DNA from: a virus
Virus record (IMG/VR): IMGVR_UViG_3300021139_000195
Location: 1-20,489 of that record
DNA length: 20,489 nt
Strand: one strand, 5' to 3'
Of this stretch, positions 1-8,221 are shown one piece after another. Positions within the stretch are counted from its first letter, which is position 1, and each line of letters opens with the position of its first letter. A program made the position numbers and the translations under genes. The notes beneath the pieces are model-generated. The model was not told the DNA's origin. It made no database searches and worked only from the letters and a program-made list of their open reading frames with translations.

Positions 1-23
1 GTGGTGGTTGTCGATCCAGACAT
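1..23 (-). CDS. 5' end of a further leftward gene (partial)
   Basis: The complement reads ATG TCT GGA TCG ACA ACC ACC and then leaves the window, giving MSGSTTT. An AGAGG ribosome binding site sits five bases before the ATG, and the gap to the stop of the preceding gene is only 9 bases. This spacing matches the rest of the tail operon, so the late operon very probably continues past the left edge. The product cannot be identified from seven residues; by position it should be another virion or ejection protein. Confidence 0.6.
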
Positions 24-32
24 GCTTGCCTC

Positions 33-530
33 TTAAGCCGAAGCGCCGGCAAGCGCCGCCGCGAAATTGCCGATTGCCTTAGCGAACGCAGTGTCCTGAG
101 CGACGTTGGCCTGCATGATCTCGCTGTACATAGCCTCGCTCAACCCCGTGGCTTTCATGCCTTGGGTCATCATGTCCTGCGAGATCTTGAACGCCGTGCC
201 CATCGTCTGTTCATTGACCGACTGCTGGGCCTGGGCTTCCATTGTGGACCCCGACAGGCCCAGTTTGTCGTAGGTCGACCGCACGTTGGCCATGCCGGCG
301 TTCTGCTGCTGGTTCACGAGCGCCTGCGCGCCGGGCGGCAGAGGACCGCCCAAGCCGGCGGACATCATCTGCTGCCCTTCCTGGCCGAGTGTGCCGGCAG
401 CCTGCGAGAGCGGCTGGTATCCCTTGGGCATCTGGTTGCCGCGCAGGGCTTCGTAGCCAAGGCCGAGGCCGCCTAAAGCCACACCGGGGGTGAGCCCAAG
501 GGTGCTGAGAAGATCGGTAGGATCGGCCAT
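33..530 (-). CDS. Small Gly/Ala/Gln-rich virion protein, paralogue of the C-terminal part of the upstream 458-residue protein
   Basis: This 165-residue protein is rich in Ala, Gly, Gln and Met and has no catalytic motif. Nearly its whole length aligns with about the last 160 residues of the neighbouring 458-residue protein. Shared blocks include GNQMPKGY, LPPxAQA, a LGLSGS/MGLSGS block followed by MEAQAQ, NANVAQ-like and AIGNFAxALAG. The start follows GGAG with eight bases of spacing, and only three bases separate it from the upstream stop. Its position at the end of the tail genes, with long Gln/Ala helices, suggests an ejection or internal virion protein, as in podoviruses. That role is inference; the duplication is seen directly. 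Confidence 0.85.
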   Translation of the reverse strand: MADPTDLLSTLGLTPGVALGGLGLGYEALRGNQMPKGYQPLSQAAGTLGQEGQQMMSAGLGGPLPPGAQALVNQQQNAGMANVRSTYDKLGLSGSTMEAQAQQSVNEQTMGTAFKISQDMMTQGMKATGLSEAMYSEIMQANVAQDTAFAKAIGNFAAALAGASA

Positions 531-533
531 TGA

Positions 534-1910
534 TTAGGCTCCCTTTGTGGACGACCCGGCCAGAGCGCCGGCAAAGTTGCCGATCGCCCCGGAGGTCGCC
601 GCGCCTTGCGCCACGTTGGCGTTCATAATTTGCGTCAGGGCGGCGTTGGCCGCCTGAGCGGCGCTCAAGCCCTGCGACATCAGTTGCTGCATGATGGAGT
701 AGCCCTGGCTGGCCATAGCTTCGTTCACACCGGCCTGGGCCTGCGCTTCCATGCTGGACCCCGAGAGCCCCATTTGCGCGTATTTTGACCGGATCTGTTG
801 CATCGCGGCGTTTTGAGCCTGGTCGAGCTGTGCCTGGGCTTCCGGCGGCAGCGCGTTGTTCAGCGCGCCTTGGGTAAGCTGGTTGGCCTCGGCGGCCAGG
901 GTGTTGGCCTGTTGTTCCAGCTGGGCGTAGCCCTTGGGCATCTGGTTGCCCTTCAGCACGTCGTAGCCCATGCCCAGACCCGCCAGAGCGAGGCCAGGAT
1001 TGGCTTGAATGGTGCCAAGCGGGTCGCTGAACAGATTCTTAATGCCGCCGGCTCCCGCCGCCCCACTGGCGCCGCCGCTCGCGGCGCCACCGAGACCCGG
1101 AGCGGGCGTGTTGATGTTCCCGGTGGCCATTGTTCCGGGCACGGCGGGAGATCCCACCGAGGCCACATCGCCCGCCCCGGCGCCGTTGCCGCCGAACAGG
1201 TTGCTAAAGATGTTGCCGCCACTGGGCGTGTCGACCGGCGCGTTGCCCATCGCCGAGACCGGCGCGCCAGACGCCATTTTGCCGAGAGCGTCGAGTTGCG
1301 TGTTGGGGCCAATCGTTCCCGACGTGTTGCCGAGAGACGGGACGCCCTGCGTAAGGTCCCCGCTGATGTTCGGAAGGCCGCCCGAGGTAGCGTCGGCGGC
1401 AGTTGTGAACGCCTGGGTGGGGTCGTATGTCGGCCCGAGCGCGCTTACCGCGCTCTGCGCGCCCCCAGGAGCCGCGCCGCCAGCGCCGCCCAGGCCTCCC
1501 ATGCTACCGGCGATGCCGCCGCCCACGCCGCCCGTCAGAGCGCCCGTCAGCGGGTTGTTACCCGTGGCTAGGCTGCCCAGACCGCCGCCCAACGCGCCAG
1601 CCACAGCCCCGCCGGCGGTCGATCCTAGCGAACTGCCAAGAAGACCGCCGAGGCCGCCCGTTACCGCGCCGCCGATGAGGCCCGCTTCGGCCCCTTGCAG
1701 CGGGTTTTTGCCCATAAGCGCCGATTCTCCGGCGCCCAGGACCGCCCCGCCAATACCGAACTCGGCGGCAGTCCCGAGCGCACCGGCCAAGCCAGTGCCG
1801 GCGATGCCCGCGGCTGCCGCCGTCCCACCCGCACCCGCCGCAACGGCTGCGCTGCCGACAGCGCCGGCGATCGCTTCACCAATGGCGGCGATGAAGGTGA
1901 AAATAGGCAT
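534..1910 (-). CDS. Gly/Ala-rich candidate internal virion or DNA-ejection protein (458 aa)
   Basis: The N-terminal ~145 residues are almost entirely Gly, Ala, Leu and Ser with many GxxxG-type spacings (glycine zippers), typical of segments that can insert into or pack along membranes. A Ser/Gly/Pro/Asn-rich linker follows, to about residue 290. The C-terminal ~160 residues are Gln/Ala-rich, probably helical, and duplicated in the next gene. Phage proteins of this composition at the end of the tail operon are often ejected with the DNA, like the P22 gp7/gp16/gp20 class, but I see no specific homology. The start has AGGA five bases upstream, and TGATG overlaps the cupin stop by one base. Confidence is high that the gene is real and low for its function. 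Confidence 0.85.
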   Translation of the reverse strand: MPIFTFIAAIGEAIAGAVGSAAVAAGAGGTAAAAGIAGTGLAGALGTAAEFGIGGAVLGAGESALMGKNPLQGAEAGLIGGAVTGGLGGLLGSSLGSTAGGAVAGALGGGLGSLATGNNPLTGALTGGVGGGIAGSMGGLGGAGGAAPGGAQSAVSALGPTYDPTQAFTTAADATSGGLPNISGDLTQGVPSLGNTSGTIGPNTQLDALGKMASGAPVSAMGNAPVDTPSGGNIFSNLFGGNGAGAGDVASVGSPAVPGTMATGNINTPAPGLGGAASGGASGAAGAGGIKNLFSDPLGTIQANPGLALAGLGMGYDVLKGNQMPKGYAQLEQQANTLAAEANQLTQGALNNALPPEAQAQLDQAQNAAMQQIRSKYAQMGLSGSSMEAQAQAGVNEAMASQGYSIMQQLMSQGLSAAQAANAALTQIMNANVAQGAATSGAIGNFAGALAGSSTKGA

Positions 1911-2242
1911 CAGTCAGCGTCCTTTACGATCAAAACTTCGTCGACCTTGTCAACGTCGGTTTCATCGGTGGCGTGGATGCAGAACCATACAACGTCCGTC
2001 AGCGCGTGGACCTCGTGGTTCTGCCCGGCTACGATGTTCAACGCCGCAGGCCCTTTGTGTAGCGTCCGTTTGCCGTCCACACCGAGCATGATCGACCCGG
2101 AGGCCAAAATGCTCAGGTGGTCGAAAAGGTGCTTATGGGATACTAGCACATACCCCTCGGGGATTCGCACCTCTTTTGCGTACATGCCGGGGAAGAAGTG
2201 GTGCCGGATGCTATCGCTGGGGAACTCGCTAAACGGCCTCAT
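1910..2242 (-). CDS. Phage cupin-fold protein (110 aa)
   Basis: The sequence fits a small beta-barrel cupin common near phage tail genes. It has an HHFFPG start (residues 14-19), then the metal-site-like motif PEGYVLVSHKHLFDH (residues 28-42; His36, His38, His42), a central GPAALNIVAG turn, and a second site QNHEVHA (residues 74-80). The C-terminal part, FCIHATDETDVDKVDE, resembles the HPTxxTDLDE ending I recall from this phage family. The ligand and role are unknown. The ATG at 2242 is chosen because it overlaps the upstream stop in an ATGA; the reading frame stays open upstream, but that part is Arg-rich antisense-type sequence. It may be a virion-associated protein or an assembly factor. 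Confidence 0.8.
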   Translation of the reverse strand: MRPFSEFPSDSIRHHFFPGMYAKEVRIPEGYVLVSHKHLFDHLSILASGSIMLGVDGKRTLHKGPAALNIVAGQNHEVHALTDVVWFCIHATDETDVDKVDEVLIVKDAD

Positions 2243-2730
2243 GATTGCGCGTCCGCGTACCACATCTTCTGGTACTGGAGGTTGCCGAACACCGACTTCA
2301 GTTCCGCGGTGGGTTGACCGGCGCTGTCGTGGAACCGGAATTTGACGGCCCGGTTCAGCTTCATCCAGCCGTAGAAGTGCTTGTAAAGCTCGATGCCTTC
2401 GTTCTTGGCCCCGTTGCGCACGTACAGGAAGATGTTCTGCACGATCGGATCGGCAAACAACGGCTCGTAGACCAGCGTGGACAGACCGACGGCATTGTCG
2501 GTGGCCACGAAGCTGTATTGATTGTCCATCGCCCAGGCGCGCATCCAACGCTGGATGACGGGGAGCGGCGGGTTGCCGAAATCCTCCTGAATCATAGGGA
2601 CGGCCCATCCGGCCAGCCGTTCGATATCCGTCGGGATGACCCGATGGATAGGGACGGCCACGGGGGTGGGGTCCATCGTCACTGACGGCGGCGAGGAGGG
2701 CGGCGCGGCGACGGGGAATTTACGGCTCAT
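2239..2730 (-). CDS. GNAT-like (N-acetyltransferase fold) phage protein, tentative
   Basis: The protein has 163 residues. A Pro/Ser-rich leader of about 28 residues precedes a domain whose pattern suggests the GNAT fold. IHRVIPTDIERLAGWA looks like beta1-alpha1, SFVATDNAVGLSTLVYEPLFADP like the central strands, and IFLYVRNGAKNEGIELYKHFYGWMK like the strand and helix that normally hold the acetyl-CoA loop. A canonical Q/RxxGxG/A pyrophosphate loop is not obvious, so activity is uncertain. Related GNAT-like proteins occur in the structural region of several podoviruses. The ATG at 2730 forms an ATGA overlap with the previous gene; an upstream in-frame ATG would lie inside that gene. Confidence 0.7.
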   Translation of the reverse strand: MSRKFPVAAPPSSPPSVTMDPTPVAVPIHRVIPTDIERLAGWAVPMIQEDFGNPPLPVIQRWMRAWAMDNQYSFVATDNAVGLSTLVYEPLFADPIVQNIFLYVRNGAKNEGIELYKHFYGWMKLNRAVKFRFHDSAGQPTAELKSVFGNLQYQKMWYADAQS

Positions 2731-3065
2731 GTTAATCCTAGCTTGTTGCTGGCTTGCAGGTGTTCCTGCGCATGAAGCCAGATCCAAGAGGCGACTTGGT
2801 CCGGCTTGCTGAAATCTACATCCGTCAGGTCATTCCCGGCAATGCCGAGCACTTGGTTGACCTGATTGTGGATTTCTTGGTGCGTTTGCAGCCAGTTCGG
2901 CAAAGCGGTTTCGAGAGGGATCGGGTCGAGCACGTAGGAAGACAGGTCAACCCCGTGCTGCGCCAGGATCGCCGCGTTTTGCCGGGTGTGCAGGTCCGCG
3001 TTTGAGAACGAGAACTGCTGCATGCCCTTTATGTCGTTGAAGACGTTGTAGAGGTTGGCCAGCAT
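2727..3065 (-). CDS. Conserved phage protein of unknown function in the tail operon (112 aa)
   Basis: This acidic, mainly helical protein contains FSFSNADLHTRQN near residues 18-30, a WLQTHQEIHNQVNQVLGI block, and a final part with DLTDVDFSKPD, a Trp-rich helix and LHAQEHLQASNKLGL. I recognise this His-rich pattern from small proteins beside phage tail genes but know of no assigned function. The ATG at 3065 overlaps the upstream stop by one base (TAATG). The frame is open further upstream, but the extra residues are antisense to the tail gene. Its stop overlaps the next gene by four bases. It is probably a minor structural or assembly protein. Confidence 0.75.
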   Translation of the reverse strand: MLANLYNVFNDIKGMQQFSFSNADLHTRQNAAILAQHGVDLSSYVLDPIPLETALPNWLQTHQEIHNQVNQVLGIAGNDLTDVDFSKPDQVASWIWLHAQEHLQASNKLGLT

Positions 3066-4198
3066 TAGAACGAATACCCACCAATGGCGATGTCGTTGTT
3101 CTGCAAAGTGTTGGCGGACTTCCACCAGATCGTCTGCGGGGTCACCAGCGGCAGGTCGGTGAACTGGCCGGCGTTGGCGAACCCATCAAGCGTGACGCCC
3201 GCGCTGGCCCCGATCATGTATTGGGCGGCCTGGCCGGTGTTGGAGGCCGCCACAGCCAGTTGCGTGGCCGACAACGACGTGCCGGCCATCGTCCCCCAGG
3301 TTGCTGCGGCGCTGTACGGCACGACCGTTGCCAGGCTCAAACTGGCGTAGGTGTTGAGGGCGCTGGCGGCCGCCGACAGCACGATGGTGGGACCGACGTA
3401 AACCCGGTTGGCGCGTTGCACGAAGGCCGGCAACTGAGACGACGCGGTGGTCACACCGACCCAGAGCAAGGTCGAGTAGGTGTAGCCGCTGGGCAGGTGG
3501 GTGCCGGGGTACAACGTGCTGACGACCGACGACCCGGCGGTGTAGCCAAGGGTCGCCCAGTTGCCGGTGGTCGGGTTGTAGATTGCGTAGATCGCCAACT
3601 GCGAGGACGCGGGCATCGACCCCGTGTCCATCCCGTTGGCGCCAGCGATGCCGCCATTGAACACCAGCGACAGGCCCGCGCCTTTGACCGCCAGGCCGCC
3701 CAACGTGATTTCGGCCACCAGTTCGTTGGCCGTCCAGGCCGCCGTCAGGACGCTGCCGGCGGACGAGCCCGCCACGCGGCTGCTGGACCCGCCGACCGGG
3801 TACACGAAATTGGTCGGCTGGGAGTTGAGGTGGAACCCGCCGGCGCCGGTGTTGAGGGCGCTGTCGTAGATCAGGTAGAGCACGTTGCCGGCGACGATCT
3901 CGCCGCCGCTCAGGGCGACCGGCCCGGCGACCGTGTCCTTGTAGACCGTCAAGGCCGACAAAGAGTTCACGGCGACGGTCGTCCCGCCAGTGTTGGTCGC
4001 GGCGGCCACGCCGCTGAAGACCGCGTAATTGGCGTAGGACGGTACCGAGGGCGTGTTCAACGCCGTGACCATCGTGATGGCGTTGGTGCCGGAGACGGAG
4101 CAGGGGATCGGCGTCAGCGCGCCGAGGGCGCTGAAGTTGTTGTCGAGCTGTTGCCCGGTGGCGGTGGTCAGCGCGGCGAAGGTGGTAGGAAGGGACAT
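3065..4198 (-). CDS. Tail protein, probable fibre or tail-tip component (377 aa)
   Basis: The protein starts MSLPTTFAALTTATGQQLDNNFSALG, a usual beginning for podovirus and siphovirus tail-fibre-type proteins, where the QLDNNF region precedes beta-rich repeats. The rest is rich in Ser, Thr, Gly, Ala and Val with the alternation expected of beta structure. The segment GGEIVAGNVLYLIYDSALN followed by GGFHLNSQP is familiar from phage fibres. No enzymatic motif is seen. It ends with a Trp-containing block, PQTIWWKSAN. The ATG at 4198 has GAGG seven bases upstream and lies 7 bases after the previous stop, so it is preferred to a start at 4213 that lacks this. Confidence 0.8.
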   Translation of the reverse strand: MSLPTTFAALTTATGQQLDNNFSALGALTPIPCSVSGTNAITMVTALNTPSVPSYANYAVFSGVAAATNTGGTTVAVNSLSALTVYKDTVAGPVALSGGEIVAGNVLYLIYDSALNTGAGGFHLNSQPTNFVYPVGGSSSRVAGSSAGSVLTAAWTANELVAEITLGGLAVKGAGLSLVFNGGIAGANGMDTGSMPASSQLAIYAIYNPTTGNWATLGYTAGSSVVSTLYPGTHLPSGYTYSTLLWVGVTTASSQLPAFVQRANRVYVGPTIVLSAAASALNTYASLSLATVVPYSAAATWGTMAGTSLSATQLAVAASNTGQAAQYMIGASAGVTLDGFANAGQFTDLPLVTPQTIWWKSANTLQNNDIAIGGYSF

Positions 4199-4205
4199 AA
4201 TGGCC

Positions 4206-6488
4206 TCACACAAGGGACTGGTAGTTCTGCACCACGAGCGTGATGGAGACCACCGTTAAGTCGGGGGCTGAAGTCTGGGCGGTAATGCCGATGAGCGACC
4301 CCTGCTGGGAGTTGGCAAACTCTAGCTGGGCGAGCCCGGTGCGGCCCCACACCATCGGCTGGCTGGAGCTGTTGGTCCAGCTGATTGTGCCGCCCGACGT
4401 GTTCGTCCACGTCAGGGACAACGACGTGTTATAATAGGGGCTCGTCGTGGGGGTGGTGCCACTGTCGATGGCGATCGAGAACGGCGCCGCCGAGATCTGG
4501 TTGTAATTCACGAGGCCGAACACCCGGTTCGTCATCTTTTCGAAGACGTAGCTCGGGAGGTCGTAGAGCTTCGACTGGATCGTCTTGACCAGGGTGGCGG
4601 ACGGGTTTTGGAACAACGGGAAAATGCTCGTTCCGTCAGTGCCGTAGGCCGTCATTTGCGAGTTGATTTCGTGCGTCGTGACGAACAGCAGGGGTTTTTC
4701 CTGGCTGGCCGTCCACCAGTGCTTGCCGTCCCACATCAGCAGCTTGTTGACTTGTAGGCCGGTCACCGGGTCGATGATGGGCAACAGGAGCATGTAGACG
4801 TGGATGCCGAAGATCACGGCGACCGCGGCGCTCGGGCTGATCGTGTAGGACGTGTACGGGACGCTGCTATAGAATCCGTCGAGCGCGTCGGAGATTTTGG
4901 TGACCGCGCCGCCGTAGGAGATGTGAACGCCGAACGAATTGGCGAACACGATATTGCGCGAGAACACCTGAACGCTGTTGGGCCAGGACGACCCGATTTG
5001 CGGGTCGACGTTCTGGTTCGTGAAGGTCGTAGTCGGCGGCGAGCCACTGGTTGACACGCCCGAGATGTAATTCATCGAGCTGTCGGCGATCAGGTAGAGG
5101 AACCCGTTCGATTGTTTGACGCCGGTGAAGCCGATTTTCAGGAACGAGTCGGTGGACTGGAACGCGCCGCCGCCATCCGGAGTGCCGAAGTCAGACGGGC
5201 TTTCGGGTGCGGTGAACAGCACCTTGGAGCCGTTAATGACCCAGGCATGCTGTTGGTAGGTTTCGACGTCCGAGCCTTGAACCCCGATCGGCATCAAGGC
5301 CACCGCAGCGGTCGCAACGGCGTTCAGGGAGTCGTAGATGTATATCGTTGGCGGGTCGGACGACGAGTAGCCTTCGCCGCCTTTAGTGATCGTAAAGCCG
5401 GTCACCGAGCCGCTGGACACCGTAGCCTTGATCGAAGCCCCGCTGCCGCCACCGCCGTAGACCGCGACTGCCGTGGTGGAGGTGTAGCCCGTCCCGCCAA
5501 AGCCTGGAGCGGAGAGCGTAACCGCCGTGATCACACCGCCGACGACGGTCGCCGTGGCGGTCGCCGTAGTGTTGCCGCCGCCGCCCGCGAACGCGAGGTA
5601 GACGTAGTCGATCGGGCTGTAGCCGCTGCCCGGGTTGGACACGTTGATCGTGCTGATCGACCCGTTCTGGAGCGTCGATGTGAACGTCGCGCCCGACCCC
5701 GATCCGCCGATAGCGGTGATGGTCAAGGGCGCGGTCATCGCCTCGCTGGCCACGGTCTGGGAGTTATTGACCGTGTAGGTGCCGATGCCCCCGGTGGCAC
5801 CGCCCGTTTGCGCAGTGATGTACGTGCCGGCGGTTACGCCAGTGCCGCTGATGAACTGGCCGACCTGTATGACGCCAGACGCAACCGCGGTGACTGTCAG
5901 CGTGGTAGTGGCAATAGACCCCGTGAACGATACGGAAGAATCGCCGTTGTAGCCGTAGCCCCCGCTGCTGATCGACACGTACGGGCCGATGCCGCCCGCT
6001 TTATACAGGGTCGTGCCATCCCACAGAAAATAGCCGTTGGTCTGCTGGGAGACGATGGCGAAATACTGGTTTCCCCACTGGGTCAGGCCGATCGAGGTCG
6101 GCGACGGCGACGTGATCGTGCCAGCCGGGGCGATGGTGGTCGCCGCCGATGTGTTTTCGTTGACCGCCACGATGCTGCCGTCCGACAGGAACACTATGCA
6201 GTAGGGCACAGTGCCGATGTTCCCGAACCAAAAGAACGCGACCGTTTTGCCGCCGGTGGCGGCGTAGAGGTTCGAACCGATGCCGTAGAGGGTCCGCGCG
6301 TTGCTTTTGCCCAGCGGCATGAACCCGTCGCAGATATACATCTGCTGGCTTTCGATGGCCGGACGCGACGGCTTCGTGTTGATGGTTTCGAAACCATCAA
6401 ACAGGATCTGCATCGGGTTGGCGGGGAAGTTCACCGAATACGATGGACGCCCCGGGAGACCACCGCCCTGGCCTTGGCTCTCAGACAT
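4206..6488 (-). CDS. Tail nozzle / DNA-stabilisation-type protein with an inserted beta-module cassette (760 aa)
   Basis: Residues 1-170 and about 395-760 look like beta-propeller repeats of podovirus nozzle proteins (P22 gp10-like, or T7 gp12-like). Signs are WDGTTLY (156-162), [42 protein letters not shown] and a C-terminal region ending [13 protein letters not shown]. Residues ~171-385 break this pattern with a different low-complexity beta region. It holds a [13 protein letters not shown]-type repeat (190-252) and several GxGY units (GGYGY 176-180, GSGY 287-290, GTGY 332-335, GEGY 371-374). The gene lies directly after two adaptor genes, as expected for a nozzle. The start follows GGGAG. 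Nozzle assignment is inference from fold-like patterns and order. Confidence 0.75.
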   Translation of the reverse strand: MSESQGQGGGLPGRPSYSVNFPANPMQILFDGFETINTKPSRPAIESQQMYICDGFMPLGKSNARTLYGIGSNLYAATGGKTVAFFWFGNIGTVPYCIVFLSDGSIVAVNENTSAATTIAPAGTITSPSPTSIGLTQWGNQYFAIVSQQTNGYFLWDGTTLYKAGGIGPYVSISSGGYGYNGDSSVSFTGSIATTTLTVTAVASGVIQVGQFISGTGVTAGTYITAQTGGATGGIGTYTVNNSQTVASEAMTAPLTITAIGGSGSGATFTSTLQNGSISTINVSNPGSGYSPIDYVYLAFAGGGGNTTATATATVVGGVITAVTLSAPGFGGTGYTSTTAVAVYGGGGSGASIKATVSSGSVTGFTITKGGEGYSSSDPPTIYIYDSLNAVATAAVALMPIGVQGSDVETYQQHAWVINGSKVLFTAPESPSDFGTPDGGGAFQSTDSFLKIGFTGVKQSNGFLYLIADSSMNYISGVSTSGSPPTTTFTNQNVDPQIGSSWPNSVQVFSRNIVFANSFGVHISYGGAVTKISDALDGFYSSVPYTSYTISPSAAVAVIFGIHVYMLLLPIIDPVTGLQVNKLLMWDGKHWWTASQEKPLLFVTTHEINSQMTAYGTDGTSIFPLFQNPSATLVKTIQSKLYDLPSYVFEKMTNRVFGLVNYNQISAAPFSIAIDSGTTPTTSPYYNTSLSLTWTNTSGGTISWTNSSSQPMVWGRTGLAQLEFANSQQGSLIGITAQTSAPDLTVVSITLVVQNYQSLV

Positions 6489-6503
6489 CGTTACGCTCCC
6501 GCA

Positions 6504-7433
6504 TCAGTAGCGCCCATAAGGGTTCGTATTGCGGCCCGGTTGCGCAGCGTTACGATACATCGGCATTTTGCTGTCGAACAGCTTGCGGTAATACTCAGCC
6601 GCGTTGAGGTTCTGCAACTCGAGGTACGCCAGATGCGCGGCCATGTAGGGCACGGCCTCGGTCCAAGGGTCGGGAATGGCTTCCACGTCCTGATCGGTCG
6701 TTAGGTCCTGCGGGTAGCAATAGCAGTCGATTTCAAGCTGATATTGTTGGCTCGGCAGGGGATAGCAATAGAGGCTGCCGGACGCGCCCTGGCCGAACTG
6801 ACTGCACATCGTGGGGACGTAGTAGTACTGGTTCGGGTACTGCCGAATCATCGCTTGGTAGGTCGAAAACGAGTACATCGGCAGGCTGTATCGATAGCCC
6901 GAATAGATCAACGACACCGATCGGATGCCGTAAACCGGCCCGATTCCGGGGAAGTTCGACAGCGGGATGTCCGCAAAATTGTAGATTTCCTGGCCGTTGT
7001 TCAAAGTCAGGATCGGCGAGGTCGCAGCAACAGCGGTGGCCCCGGTGCCGGTCGGGTCAGTGATCGTGATGTACGGTTGAAAATACCCGCTGCCGCCAAA
7101 CGTCACGTCGATGTTGACGATCATGCCGTCTTCCACCGTGGCTGTGGCGGTGGCCTGGGCTCCAAGCGGGTATAGGGACCGGCCGTCGGGCGCGTCGGGG
7201 GCGGTGACCGTCACGGTGGGGTTGGTGTAGCCCGATCCAGGCGCAGTCACGGTGATGGTTTCTACGCCGCCGGAGATCGGCGGTAGGATGCGCAAGCACT
7301 GCGACCGCATCGCGACTTCACGCCGCGCCCGGTTGATATAGTTGATCAGGGTGAACGGCGCGATCAGCTCTTGCCGCGTGTCGCTGATCATCTGCTGGAC
7401 GGTCTTCATGTAGCTGAACAGCGTTTGTGTCAC
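6504..7433 (-). CDS. Head-tail adaptor-like protein with an inserted GxGY beta module (309 aa)
   Basis: The ends match the neighbouring 238-residue protein. LINYINRARREVAMRSQCLR (residues 29-48) matches its LTSYINVARGQLAGETECIR. QFGQGxxGxLY, CYCYPQDLTTDQDxEAIPDPWTEAVPY and the following AHLAYLELQ match its C-terminal half. In podoviruses such helical proteins attach to the portal as adaptors or gatekeepers (P22 gp4 / T7 gp11 class), and the gene order supports that. Residues about 55-140 (GSGYT at 66-70, ATATATVEDG, GSGY) have no counterpart in the paralogue. The GTG start at 7433 is supported by a four-base GTGA overlap with the upstream stop; an internal ATG (codon 9) is possible. Confidence 0.8.
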   Translation of the reverse strand: MTQTLFSYMKTVQQMISDTRQELIAPFTLINYINRARREVAMRSQCLRILPPISGGVETITVTAPGSGYTNPTVTVTAPDAPDGRSLYPLGAQATATATVEDGMIVNIDVTFGGSGYFQPYITITDPTGTGATAVAATSPILTLNNGQEIYNFADIPLSNFPGIGPVYGIRSVSLIYSGYRYSLPMYSFSTYQAMIRQYPNQYYYVPTMCSQFGQGASGSLYCYPLPSQQYQLEIDCYCYPQDLTTDQDVEAIPDPWTEAVPYMAAHLAYLELQNLNAAEYYRKLFDSKMPMYRNAAQPGRNTNPYGRY

Positions 7434-8146
7434 CGGCCACCCCCCTGCTGCTGCGGTTGTACACCAAGCTGATTGGCTCGAACAGGATTACCGCTTTGCG
7501 GATACTGGCCAGGGTTGACCGACCCGTTCGAGATCTGCCGCGCTCGGGACGAGAATAGCTGGTACTGCTGCCACATGCGGTCGGCGTCCGCCGCGCGCTG
7601 GGCCGACAGGTACGCGAGATACGCCGCGTAATACGGCACCGAGTCCGTGTAAGGATACGGGATGGCTTCGGGGTCCGTGTCGGTCGAGAGGGCGGCGGGG
7701 TAGCAGACGCAGTCGACGTTCATGACGTAGTTCTGGTCGGGCGTCGGGTTGAAATACAACGTGCCGTTCACGCCCTGGCCGAACTGCGAATACACCGTCG
7801 GCTGGGCCAGGACGGGGACCGGGTTGTTGAGGTAGTAGAGTTGGAAGTACGGGAACGGCCGGGGCTCCATCCACACCTGGCCGTTGCCGATGTTCAGCGT
7901 GGCCCCACGGACGTTGAACACGCCGGCGGCGCCCGTCGGCAGGCCAGTGATCGACGAGAACCCGTAGACCCCTGTGCCGGCCGTCATTTGCAGCGTGGAA
8001 TACGCGCGGATGCACTCGGTTTCGCCGGCCAACTGGCCGCGCGCGACATTGATGTAGCTCGTCAGGTCCGAGGTCGAGTAAAGCTGCGTCGACGCCCCGG
8101 GGTTTTGTAGGAGCTGTTGGGTGCGTGTCAGGTAGAGCGTAAGCAT
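7430..8146 (-). CDS. Head-tail adaptor-like protein, first of two paralogues (238 aa)
   Basis: This helical protein has an N-terminal YINVARGQLAGETECIR block, a short central beta section (TLQMTAGTGVYGFSSI, about residues 51-66) and a conserved C-terminal part with QFGQGVNGTLYFNPTPDQNY, VDCVCYPAALSTDTDPEAIPYPYTD and AAYLAYLSAQRA. It ends in a Pro/Gln/Gly-rich tail. It is the uninterrupted version of the next gene's product and probably one ring of the portal-to-tail connector. An AGGA seven bases upstream favours the ATG at 8146; a GTG one codon earlier is also possible. The gene lies just downstream of a terminator, so it may depend on read-through or on a promoter I cannot see. Confidence 0.8.
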   Translation of the reverse strand: MLTLYLTRTQQLLQNPGASTQLYSTSDLTSYINVARGQLAGETECIRAYSTLQMTAGTGVYGFSSITGLPTGAAGVFNVRGATLNIGNGQVWMEPRPFPYFQLYYLNNPVPVLAQPTVYSQFGQGVNGTLYFNPTPDQNYVMNVDCVCYPAALSTDTDPEAIPYPYTDSVPYYAAYLAYLSAQRAADADRMWQQYQLFSSRARQISNGSVNPGQYPQSGNPVRANQLGVQPQQQGGGR

Positions 8147-8163
8147 CACGGCTTCCTATAACG

Positions 8164-8195
8164 AAAAAGGGGGCGGGGTTTAACCCCCACCCCCT
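8164..8195 (-). terminator. Rho-independent terminator after the capsid genes
   Basis: Read leftward, a stem of five G, a mismatch and four G faces four C, a mismatch and five C across a TTAAA-like loop, and is followed directly by TTTTT. It stands 27 bases after the stop of the 282-residue capsid-adjacent gene and before the first adaptor gene. It would reduce transcription from head to tail genes, giving capsid proteins a higher dose than tail proteins. Confidence 0.8.
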
Positions 8196-8221
8196 CTCGA
8201 CGCGCGGCTGGATGCAGAGCT

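Noticed and set aside
4427-4440. TATAAT-like promoter inside the nozzle gene
   Set aside because: The box lies in coding sequence and has no suitable -35; I see no reason for a start of transcription there.
5112-6704. A 530-codon rightward open frame opposite the nozzle-like gene
   Set aside because: Low-complexity Arg/Asp/Gly sequence with no ribosome site; it is antisense to a convincing beta-rich tail protein.
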